From Rhodocaloribacter sp964552015 (GTDB lineage: Bacteria; Bacteroidota; Rhodothermia; Rhodothermales; ISCAR-4553): 64,000 nucleotides of DNA. The position numbers and the translations under genes were made by a program. Below are positions 27,839-36,387 of this stretch, one piece after another. The stretch is from positions 1 to 64,000 of the forward strand of contig CAZKFR010000006.1 of the NCBI GenBank assembly GCA_964552015.1, given 5' to 3'. The notes under the pieces were generated by a model that saw only the letters and a list, made by a program, of their open reading frames with translations, was not told the origin of the DNA and did not search any database. How positions within the stretch are numbered: position 1 is the first letter of the stretch; each line of letters opens with the position of its first letter.

Positions 27839-28345
27839 ATGACCAACGCCTTCCCCTCTTTCCCCGATGAGGCCTCCCTCTGGGTTTACGCAACCGAACG
27901 ACCGCTTACGGCGAACGAGCAGGCGCTCGTGCTCGATCACTTGAACCGATTCTTCAGCGGATGGGCCTCGCACGGGCGTCCGGTACGCGGTGCCGCACAG
28001 TTCCTGCACGACCGGTTTCTGCTGGTGGCCGGACACCTGGAGGAGGGCACCATCTCCGGCTGCGGCACCGATGCCTGCCTCGACCAGGTCCGTGCGGCGC
28101 TGGAGCACGTGGGAACGACGTGGGTCTCCAGCCTGACGATCTTTTATCGGGATGCCGATGGCCACCTGCACGGGGTATCCCGTCCGGCCTTCCGCCGTCT
28201 CATACGGGAGGGTCGTGTCGACGCCAGCACCCCGGTTTTCGACCTGAGCCTCACCACCGTCGGGGACCTGCGAGCCGGACGCTTCGAACGGCCGGCGGGA
28301 CAGTCCTGGCACGCCACCGTGTTTCACCTCGCCCTGCCGGCATAG
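27839..28345 (+). CDS. Conserved Bacteroidota-type protein (often labelled 'ABC transporter ATPase' in relatives)
   Basis: This 168-residue soluble protein opens with FPSFPDEASLWVYATERPLT. It has FSGWASHGRPVRGAAQFLHD, a FLLVAGHLEEGTISGCGTDA core and a C-terminal SWHATVFHLA. This pattern (W-V-Y-x-A near the start, W-x-x-H-G, R/D-R-F/L-L-V, S-G-C-x-x-D-A, S-W-H) recalls a conserved Bacteroidota family that carries a misleading ABC-ATPase label. No Walker A, signature or Walker B motif is present, so it is not an ABC ATPase. ATG 27839 was chosen over the upstream in-frame start at 27791. Its 3' end overlaps the convergent NusG paralogue by 22 bases. The role is unknown. Confidence 0.75.
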   Translation: MTNAFPSFPDEASLWVYATERPLTANEQALVLDHLNRFFSGWASHGRPVRGAAQFLHDRFLLVAGHLEEGTISGCGTDACLDQVRAALEHVGTTWVSSLTIFYRDADGHLHGVSRPAFRRLIREGRVDASTPVFDLSLTTVGDLRAGRFERPAGQSWHATVFHLALPA

Positions 28346-28890
28346 AGGACGGCATCCTCGCCGAGCGGCTTCGTCCACACGGCAGGAATGTTGATCCGAA
28401 CGGCCTGGCGGATGGAGGGGATCACGAGCACGACATGCTCCTCGCCACGGTGCGAGATGACTTCTCCGCGCAGCCCGGCGAAGGGCCCCTCCGTCACCTC
28501 CACCTTCGTCCCACGTGCAGGCAGCGGGGTCGTCAGCGGCGCCAGTCGCCAGGGATCGTTCTGCGTGAGCCGGAGGTTCTCGATCTCTTCTTCGGACACC
28601 TCCGCCATCGCCCGGCCGAACATGACGGTCCGGACGATTCCATCCGTCTGAAGCACCCGGAGCCGGTCCCGCTCATCGACCTGCGCGAAAATGTAGTTGG
28701 GAAAGAGGGGCTCGATGACTTTCTTCTTCCGGTCTTTCCACTGGCGCATCACGGCCCGTTTGGGCAGAAACACGGTGATGCCCCGCTCCTCCAGGCGGAG
28801 TTCGCACTTCTTCTCCGCCCGGGGCGCCGTGTAGAATACGCGCCACACCGGATGGCCCGTTGCCAGCCCTATATGCTTCATCGTGCTCAT
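28324..28890 (-). CDS. NusG-family transcription antitermination protein (paralogue)
   Basis: This 188-residue protein has an NGN domain (about 12-115; PVWRVFYTAPRAEKKCELRL, then PLFPNYIFAQVDERD and GIVRTVMFGR) and a C-terminal KOW domain (TKVEVTEGPFAGLRGEVISH). NGN binds the RNA polymerase clamp and the KOW domain contacts partners such as ribosome or Rho. It is not in the secE-nusG-rplK context of the housekeeping gene, so it is a specialised paralogue of the UpxY/RfaH/LoaP kind. Such factors usually sit at the head of the operon they control, but here the downstream gene is convergent and overlaps by 22 bases, so any target lies elsewhere. Confidence 0.9.
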   Translation of the reverse strand: MSTMKHIGLATGHPVWRVFYTAPRAEKKCELRLEERGITVFLPKRAVMRQWKDRKKKVIEPLFPNYIFAQVDERDRLRVLQTDGIVRTVMFGRAMAEVSEEEIENLRLTQNDPWRLAPLTTPLPARGTKVEVTEGPFAGLRGEVISHRGEEHVVLVIPSIRQAVRINIPAVWTKPLGEDAVLYAGRAR

Positions 28891-29075
28891 ACTCCGGGGA
28901 TCGGATCGAACATCGGCAACTTTACCCCTCTTTCAGTTACCCACGGTCCGGGGTGCACGGCTCGTGGTGGCGATCTGGAACCCGACTTGCCCGTGCATCG
29001 TGGTAGGCATCGCATTTGCCATGTACGTCAACCGTTCCGGAACGGTCCCTACCTCTGCCTTTCTGTCGGTTCTCC

Positions 29076-30041
29076 ATGATACGCCGTAAACGTCTGCCGC
29101 TCTACCTCCTGGCCCTGCTGGCCGCGTTCCTGGTCGGCCCGGCGCCGGTCGCAGCCCAGTATTACATCAACCAGTCGGCGCTGGCGGACCTGCTCACGGC
29201 CTGTCCCGACGACCTGGACAGCCTGCCCGAGATCAACTACAGCTATTATGTACTGTACAGCAGCCGGGACAACAATGTCCTGGCCCGCAACACGTTCTTC
29301 AAGGTCATCGGCGACGGGGACCTGGAGGAAGGACGCAAGCGCGCCCGCCTCGTCGAACTGCTCAACCGCAAACTCGTGTCCTCCACGAACATCGGCGACA
29401 CGCTGGTCGTACCGGATCGCTTCGACGTAAACTTCTGTGCCTACAGCCCCTTCCCCTACTACTACCCCGGCGCCCGGGACTTCGACAAACTCTTTATCAT
29501 CGAGAAAGAGATCCAGGCGTGGGCGGCCTACGAATACGGGCGGCTGGTCCGCTGGGGGATCGTGAGCACGGGGGGGGAGGAGTCCCCCACGCCCAACGGG
29601 CGGTACAACTTCAACTGGAAGGCCGAGTACCGCATCTCTTCGCTGAGCCCGCCGGGTGAGCCGTGGGAGATGTACTGGGTCTTCAACTTCCACGAGGGCC
29701 GCGGCATCCACATTCATCAGTACGCCATGCCGACAGGCGGCCCGCAGAGCCACGGCTGCGTCCGCCTCATCGACGACGACGCCAAGTGGGTCTACAACTG
29801 GGCGGACGGCTGGAAGCTCTCCTCCGGGGGCGAAGGCTTCCGAAGCGGGTTCGGCACGGTCGTCGAGCCGGGTACGACGGTCCTCGTACTGGGCAAAGAG
29901 ACGTTCGGGCACCCGACGCCATTCACGTACACGCCCCGCTATCCGGTACTGCACCGCGTCACGCTCCCGGCCCATCCGTACGACGTCCCCCCCGGCACGG
30001 CCCAGCAGGAATACTTCGACCGCCTCCGGGGCACGAACTGA
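29076..30041 (+). CDS. Exported L,D-transpeptidase (YkuD domain)
   Basis: This 321-residue protein has a signal peptide (residues 1-27, RRKRLPLYLLALLAAFLVG, then PVAAQ). The first mature part (about 30-130) contains a LysM-like or spacer region with NNVLARNTFFKVIGDGD. The YkuD catalytic domain follows, with IVSTGGEESPTPNGRYNF, GIHIHQYAMPTGGPQSHGCV and RLIDDDAKWVYNW. The catalytic Cys, His and Arg are in S-H-G-C-V-R. These periplasmic enzymes make 3-3 peptidoglycan crosslinks or attach lipoproteins to the wall. ATG 29076 is set by the signal peptide. It converges with the lepB pair with five bases between the stops. Confidence 0.88.
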   Translation: MIRRKRLPLYLLALLAAFLVGPAPVAAQYYINQSALADLLTACPDDLDSLPEINYSYYVLYSSRDNNVLARNTFFKVIGDGDLEEGRKRARLVELLNRKLVSSTNIGDTLVVPDRFDVNFCAYSPFPYYYPGARDFDKLFIIEKEIQAWAAYEYGRLVRWGIVSTGGEESPTPNGRYNFNWKAEYRISSLSPPGEPWEMYWVFNFHEGRGIHIHQYAMPTGGPQSHGCVRLIDDDAKWVYNWADGWKLSSGGEGFRSGFGTVVEPGTTVLVLGKETFGHPTPFTYTPRYPVLHRVTLPAHPYDVPPGTAQQEYFDRLRGTN

Positions 30042-30046
30042 ACGCC

Positions 30047-31123
30047 TCATCGGACGGCCCGAAACAGCCGGTCGAAGCGGGGCCGATGCTGCTCCAGATC
30101 CCAGGAGAAGTAGATGAGCACGGCCTTCCCGACGAGGTGATCCATCGGAACGAAGCCCCAGTAGCGGCTGTCCTGCGAATTGTCGCGGTTGTCGCCCAGC
30201 ACGAAGAAATAATCCTGCTCGACCACGTACCGATCGGTGATCGCGCCGTCCACCTCGAAGCGGCCGTCGGGCAGGCGGCGGGCCTCATGTCCCTCGTACC
30301 GGTAGATGATCGGGCCGTAGAGGGACCAGGTTCGGTCGGTCAGCCGGAGCGTGTCCCCCCGGGAGGGGATGTACACCGGCCCGTAGAAGTCCGGGGTGAA
30401 GCCGGCACCCGGCGGGTACGTGCGTGGCTGCATGCCGTCGCGGGTGGTGGCCAGCAAGGGCTCGACGGACGCAACGGCCTCCCAGGCCGCTACCTCACGG
30501 GCCACCTCCTCGGTGGCCTCAAAGGCGATGCGGGCCCCGCGCCGGGGTGCCCGTCGGATCGACAGCACCTCCCCACCCCGCGCCCGGAGTTCGTCGATCG
30601 GAAACGTCGCCGACCGGGACGAAGCCACCCACCGCTGCTGTAGACCCGGATACGACGGCAACGGTGCTCCGTTGACGTAGACCTGCTTCCGAACGATGGC
30701 CAGCGTGTCGCCGGGCAGCCCGACAAGCCGCTTGATATAGTGCGTCTTCCGGTCGATCGGCCCGTTCTCCGGCGGATAGTTGAACACCACCACGTCGCCC
30801 CGATGGAGCGTCGAGAAGCCCGGCAGGCGCACGTCCGGCAGCGTCACGCCATCCAGGTACCAGTTCGTCAGCGGGATGCCCAGCGAACGGGGCAGGCGCG
30901 GCCCGTAATGCAACTTGGAGACGATCACGAAGTCGCCGGCCAGCAGGCTCTTCTCCATCGAAGGCGTCGGAATGCGAAACGCCTGGAAGCAGAAGGCTCG
31001 CAAGAAAAGAGCGGCCACCACCGAGACGGCCAGCACGACCAGCCACTCCCGGAGGTGGAGCCTTCGCCTTCCCCGGAGGGCGCACGGGGTTGCTTCCCCG
31101 GCGCGGTCGTCGTAGACGTCCAT
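30047..31123 (-). CDS. lepB: Signal peptidase I, paralogue 2
   Basis: This 358-residue inner-membrane serine protease removes signal peptides from exported proteins. One membrane helix (about 26-47) precedes the catalytic Ser55 in RIPTPSMEKSLLAGDF. The catalytic Lys lies in KTHYIKRLVGLPGDTL, and the C-terminal box reads DYFFVLGDNRDNSQDSRYWG. Compared with E. coli LepB there is a single N-terminal anchor and a large insertion between the Lys box and the GDNRDNS box (about residues 160-290) containing a Tyr/Pro-rich segment. It starts 17 bases after the stop of the first lepB copy and shares its whole architecture, so this is a tandem duplication. Confidence 0.94.
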   Translation of the reverse strand: MDVYDDRAGEATPCALRGRRRLHLREWLVVLAVSVVAALFLRAFCFQAFRIPTPSMEKSLLAGDFVIVSKLHYGPRLPRSLGIPLTNWYLDGVTLPDVRLPGFSTLHRGDVVVFNYPPENGPIDRKTHYIKRLVGLPGDTLAIVRKQVYVNGAPLPSYPGLQQRWVASSRSATFPIDELRARGGEVLSIRRAPRRGARIAFEATEEVAREVAAWEAVASVEPLLATTRDGMQPRTYPPGAGFTPDFYGPVYIPSRGDTLRLTDRTWSLYGPIIYRYEGHEARRLPDGRFEVDGAITDRYVVEQDYFFVLGDNRDNSQDSRYWGFVPMDHLVGKAVLIYFSWDLEQHRPRFDRLFRAVR

Positions 31124-31140
31124 GGCCTCGTACGGATTGC

Positions 31141-32277
31141 CTATCGGACCAGGCTAAAGATCCGGCCAAAGCGTGGAATGCCGATCAAATCTCCCTCGTC
31201 CTTCTCCCAGGAGAAGTAGATGAGCACCGCTTTCCCCACGACGTGGTCCATCGGGACGAACCCCCAGAACCGGCTGTCCTCGGAGTTGTCCCGGTTGTCT
31301 CCCATGGCAAAGTAATAGTCCTGGGCGAACGTGTAGGTCGTCGCGGGCTGGCCGTCGATCAGGAACGCCCCGTCGGCCCCGCGGCCGGTGGTGTGGCCCT
31401 CGTACCGCCGGATGACGGGCTCGTAGACCGGCCAGTCCTCCTCGGTCAGCGTGAGGGTGGCGCCGGCCTTCGGGATCCATACCGGGCCGTAGTTGTCCGG
31501 CGTGTAGCCACGGCCGGGAGGATACATCAGGGGGTCGTAGCCGGCGTCGGGCGGCGCGATGGCCGGCTCGACACGCTCGACCCAGGGCCAGGAGGCAATT
31601 TCACGTATGGCAGCCTGTGTGGCATTCACCTGGGCAACCTGCGAGTTCGGCGGGTCGATCAGCCCATCGGGACTGACACCGAGTTCTTCGAGTTTCGTCC
31701 GCGAGAGGCGGACGTTCGGGCTGCTTTTGTAGATGAGCCACCGCTGCTGCATTCCCTCCATCAACGGGATGGGCGTCCCGTTGATGTGCACCACCTTGTC
31801 AATGACGGCCAGCGTATCGCCGGGCAGGCCCATGATCCGCTTGATGTAATGTGTCTTGCGCTCGATGGGCGCCTCCTCGGCGGGATAGTTGAAGACGACG
31901 GCATCCCCACGCTGCACCTCCGTAAACCCGGGCAGCCGCGTCCACGGGAGTTCTACCCCTTTCAGGTAGATCTGCGTGAACGGGATCCCGAGCGTCATCG
32001 GGGTCCGCGTGCCGTAGTGCAGTTTCGAGACAAAAAGGAAATCCCCGACGAGCAGCGTTCGCTCCATCGACGGGGTGGGAATCTTGAACAGATCGAAGAA
32101 GAAGGTGCGCAGGATGAGCATGACCACGGCTGCGAAGACCAGGGCATCCAGCCACTCGCGCACCTTGCCTTTCCGGGGCGGGGCTGGCTCGCCGGCCGTG
32201 GTTCCGTTGCGCTGCCGCTCGGTGCGACGGGCGCTGCGTGCCTTTCTCCGTTCGGCTCTCGTCGTCGGGTGTGTCAA
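31141..32277 (-). CDS. lepB: Signal peptidase I, paralogue 1
   Basis: This 378-residue signal peptidase has a long basic N-terminal extension (residues 1-40, Arg/Lys-rich), one membrane helix (about 43-63), the catalytic Ser70 in KIPTPSMERTLLVGDF, the Lys in KTHYIKRIMGLPGDTL, and DYYFAMGDNRDNSEDSRFWG. The longest frame begins with TTG at 32277; a GTG at 32163 just before the membrane helix is an alternative start and would remove the basic extension. Like the second copy it carries an insertion of more than 100 residues before the GDNRDNS box. The duplicated pair lies at the end of the lspA-lepA gene run. Confidence 0.94.
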   Translation of the reverse strand: MTHPTTRAERRKARSARRTERQRNGTTAGEPAPPRKGKVREWLDALVFAAVVMLILRTFFFDLFKIPTPSMERTLLVGDFLFVSKLHYGTRTPMTLGIPFTQIYLKGVELPWTRLPGFTEVQRGDAVVFNYPAEEAPIERKTHYIKRIMGLPGDTLAVIDKVVHINGTPIPLMEGMQQRWLIYKSSPNVRLSRTKLEELGVSPDGLIDPPNSQVAQVNATQAAIREIASWPWVERVEPAIAPPDAGYDPLMYPPGRGYTPDNYGPVWIPKAGATLTLTEEDWPVYEPVIRRYEGHTTGRGADGAFLIDGQPATTYTFAQDYYFAMGDNRDNSEDSRFWGFVPMDHVVGKAVLIYFSWEKDEGDLIGIPRFGRIFSLVR

Positions 32278-32377
32278 GGTCTTGATCGGTTAGGGGGGCC
32301 TCCCCCGTGGTTGAGCTTCGTTCGATGGCAACACCCGGCGCTCTACGTACGAGGGGCCGGCGACGTTTCACGCCCCT

Positions 32378-33172
32378 TCATCTACCGTCGGGTCGAAGAA
32401 ACGGTCGCCCCCTGAAAAACGCCGGGCGGCGGATACGTTCCATGAAGAACGCACTTCCCGTATACCCGGTTCGGTACCAGAACCCCGTGTCGAAATGGTA
32501 GTAGTAATCGACGTACGGGGCCCGGCGCGGGTCGTCGATCAGCCGGCCCAGAAAAGCCTGGCGCAGGCCGAAGAGCTGGTCCCGATACCGGTGGTCGGTA
32601 GCCACGACGAGGCCCCGCTCCAGCGGACCGTTCACGTCCGTCACGACGAACGGTATGCTATCGTTGAGTACGAACCAGTATTCGAATTCGATATACCCGT
32701 CGCGTCCCCGTCGTTCCAGATCCTCCAGCTCGACCAGGGTAAGAGTCGGCGGGCCGAAGTGGGCCTCCAGGCGTGCCCGCAGATCACGGGTCCGCAGGGT
32801 ATCCAGGGGGGAGAAGGTGTTGCTGCCCAGAAAGGCCCAGGCGGTCTCGGCGAAGCGTTCTTCGAACCAGCGTCGTTCGAGCTTGCGGACCAGACGCCAC
32901 CGGTCGATCACGACGGCCGGGCGCTCGGGTTCCGGGTCCGGCTCGTCCGGGAGCGCCTCGCCGGCAAGACGCTGCCAGAGCGTGTCGGAGGGCACGGCCA
33001 GGCGCTCGGGCGGGCGCGGCATGGCGCGTACGCCCTGATCCTGTACCATCCGGCCGGCCTGCACCCGTAGCCGCTCCATACGCAGCAGGTCGATCAGGTC
33101 CTGCGCCGCCGCCGGGGCTGCCGGCATCAGCATCATCCCCACCAGCCATCCGATCCAGACGTAACGCCTCAT
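32378..33172 (-). CDS. Secreted protein of unknown function, possible GWxTD-like domain
   Basis: This 264-residue protein has a signal peptide (residues 1-23, MMLMPAAPAAAQ). A Pro/Glu-rich spacer (about 45-85) is followed by a folded part with RWFEERFAETAWAFLGSNTF, an ARLEAHFGPPTLTLVELEDL segment and strands YIEFEYWFVLNDSIPFVVTD. The order 'FGPP...E.W/Y.....F...D.NG' faintly recalls the GWxTD domain of Bacteroidota periplasmic proteins, but the GWxTD signature itself is absent, so the link is weak. It is encoded between lepA and the first lepB on the same strand. A periplasmic role is all that can be supported. Confidence 0.7.
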   Translation of the reverse strand: MRRYVWIGWLVGMMLMPAAPAAAQDLIDLLRMERLRVQAGRMVQDQGVRAMPRPPERLAVPSDTLWQRLAGEALPDEPDPEPERPAVVIDRWRLVRKLERRWFEERFAETAWAFLGSNTFSPLDTLRTRDLRARLEAHFGPPTLTLVELEDLERRGRDGYIEFEYWFVLNDSIPFVVTDVNGPLERGLVVATDHRYRDQLFGLRQAFLGRLIDDPRRAPYVDYYYHFDTGFWYRTGYTGSAFFMERIRRPAFFRGRPFLRPDGR

Positions 33173-33212
33173 ACGGCTCCCTCCTTCCCGGAGGTCATGG
33201 TTCTACCCCGTC

Positions 33213-35018
<1,806 letters not shown>

Positions 35019-35121
35019 GACAGGCAGGCATTAGGGAACGCACGGAGCGTGCCACGGAGCCGGGGCACCCGCCGCTCCTATTCGGTTCGTCACAGGCGGG
35101 TTCCGTCCGCTGGTAGAGGGA

Positions 35122-35814
35122 TCAACCGGCGGCCTCGTCGGGCGGCCCCGGTGTCGTCGTCCGGTCGGTCGGGGTACCGTTGGCGCCCACCGGCACGTCG
35201 TCGGCTTCCGCCGACGGCGGCACGGCTGTCCCGGCCTCCGCCGGCGGGCCCTCCCCGTGTGCCCCGGCTTCGTGCTGCGCGGCCAGCCGCGCATGAAACG
35301 TCTTCTGAAACACCAGAATGCCCACCACCCCGACGACAATGGCCATGTCGGCCACGTTCCAGATGGGGAAGAGCGCCACGTAGTTGCCCCCGATGATCGG
35401 CACAGCCTCGGGCACGTACCCGCGCCAGAGGTTCACATGGATGAAATCCACGACCTTACCGAGGAAGAAACCATCGTAGCCGAGCAGGACGCCGTAAAAA
35501 ACCCGGTCGATGATGTTGCCCAGGGCCCCCCCGAGGATCAGGGCCAGACTGGCCCGGTAGGGGAAATAGCCCCGGTTCCCGATACGAACCATGTAGAGGA
35601 CGATCAGGAGCGTGGCGATAATCGAAAAGATCGTCACCAGCGCCGGGGGACCGAACGTGATCCCGAAGGCCATGCCCGGGTTCTCGGTGAACGTGAGCCG
35701 GAGCCAGTCCCCCAGCAGCGGGATCGACTCGTGCCGCATCATCGTGTTGAGCACGATGATCTTCGTGGCCTGATCGACCACCACGACAGCCAGGGTGATC
35801 CAGAGTACACGCAT
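35122..35814 (-). CDS. lspA: Lipoprotein signal peptidase II with extended C-terminal tail
   Basis: This inner-membrane aspartic protease cleaves prolipoproteins before the lipidated Cys. Four membrane helices are visible (about 2-20, 55-75, 84-105, 140-160). The catalytic Asp pair lies in GALGNIIDRVFYG and IWNVADMAIVVG, and FTENPGMAFG matches the conserved Asn/Ala loop. The protein has 230 residues against the usual 160-170. The extra 55 or so residues after FQKTFHARLAAQ are Pro/Ala/Gly/Asp-rich, disordered in appearance and lie on the cytoplasmic side. The gene is preceded by a terminator hairpin and by the dksA-like gene and ileS. Confidence 0.95.
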   Translation of the reverse strand: MRVLWITLAVVVVDQATKIIVLNTMMRHESIPLLGDWLRLTFTENPGMAFGITFGPPALVTIFSIIATLLIVLYMVRIGNRGYFPYRASLALILGGALGNIIDRVFYGVLLGYDGFFLGKVVDFIHVNLWRGYVPEAVPIIGGNYVALFPIWNVADMAIVVGVVGILVFQKTFHARLAAQHEAGAHGEGPPAEAGTAVPPSAEADDVPVGANGTPTDRTTTPGPPDEAAG

Positions 35815-35840
35815 ACGACGACAACTCCTTCGATTCGACG

Positions 35841-35873
35841 AGAAAGGGCGGTCCCGGAGGACCAGGACCGCCC
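35841..35873 (-). terminator. Terminator hairpin between the dksA-like gene and lspA
   Basis: A perfect 9-base inverted repeat (gggcggtcc at 35846-35854 and ggaccgccc at 35865-35873, 10-base loop) is followed on the minus strand by TTTCT. It lies 25 bases past the dksA-like stop and 32 bases ahead of lspA, so it may terminate or attenuate read-through from ileS into lspA. Confidence 0.7.
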
Positions 35874-35898
35874 CAGCATGACCTTACCGGTCCGTCCG

Positions 35899-36339
35899 TT
35901 ATTTCTTCTGCTTGAGTTTGGCCTCGATCGAGATTTCCGTATGCGGCACGGCCTCCAGGCGTTCCTTCGGGATCGGCTTGCCCGTGACCTTACAGATGCC
36001 GTACGTCTTGTTGTCGATCCGTTCCAGGGCCCGGTCGAGGTAGCCGACGTATTTCTGCTGGCGCCCGATCATCAGGTAGAGCTTTTCGCGCTCCATGGCA
36101 TCGGTCCCGGCATCGGCCATATGGAAGCTGTAGGCCGTGTCGTTCTCCGACTGTTCGCGGGCGTCAGCCAGTTGCGCCTTCATGCGCTCGATGTCTTCGA
36201 TGGCCGCCTGCCGCTTCTTCAGAATCAACTGGCGGAAGTACTCGAGTTCTTCATCACTGAACGGCGTAACCCGCTTCGTCGCCTCGACCCGCTCGTTACC
36301 GTTGATCTTCTCTTCCATGTCCTTGATCTTCGTTCGCAT
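35899..36339 (-). CDS. DksA/TraR-like protein lacking most zinc-finger cysteines
   Basis: This 146-residue protein has a coiled-coil region (about 28-110; EELEYFRQLILKKRQAAIED) ending in LERIDNKTYGICKVTGKPIP, the DksA/TraR finger position. Only one Cys (Cys116) remains of the usual four; the partner positions read G119-T and H133/T134, so a standard C4 zinc site cannot form. Such Cys-poor versions occur in Bacteroidota, and Bacillus YlyA is a related protein encoded at the same place. DksA proteins bind the RNA polymerase secondary channel with ppGpp, but conservation of that role here is inferred. It follows ileS by 48 bases and precedes lspA. Confidence 0.88.
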   Translation of the reverse strand: MRTKIKDMEEKINGNERVEATKRVTPFSDEELEYFRQLILKKRQAAIEDIERMKAQLADAREQSENDTAYSFHMADAGTDAMEREKLYLMIGRQQKYVGYLDRALERIDNKTYGICKVTGKPIPKERLEAVPHTEISIEAKLKQKK

Positions 36340-36387
36340 CGTTGTACAAAAAGGCCGGCCTGCCCCGTGCGCTCCCGCGCCGGAGCC

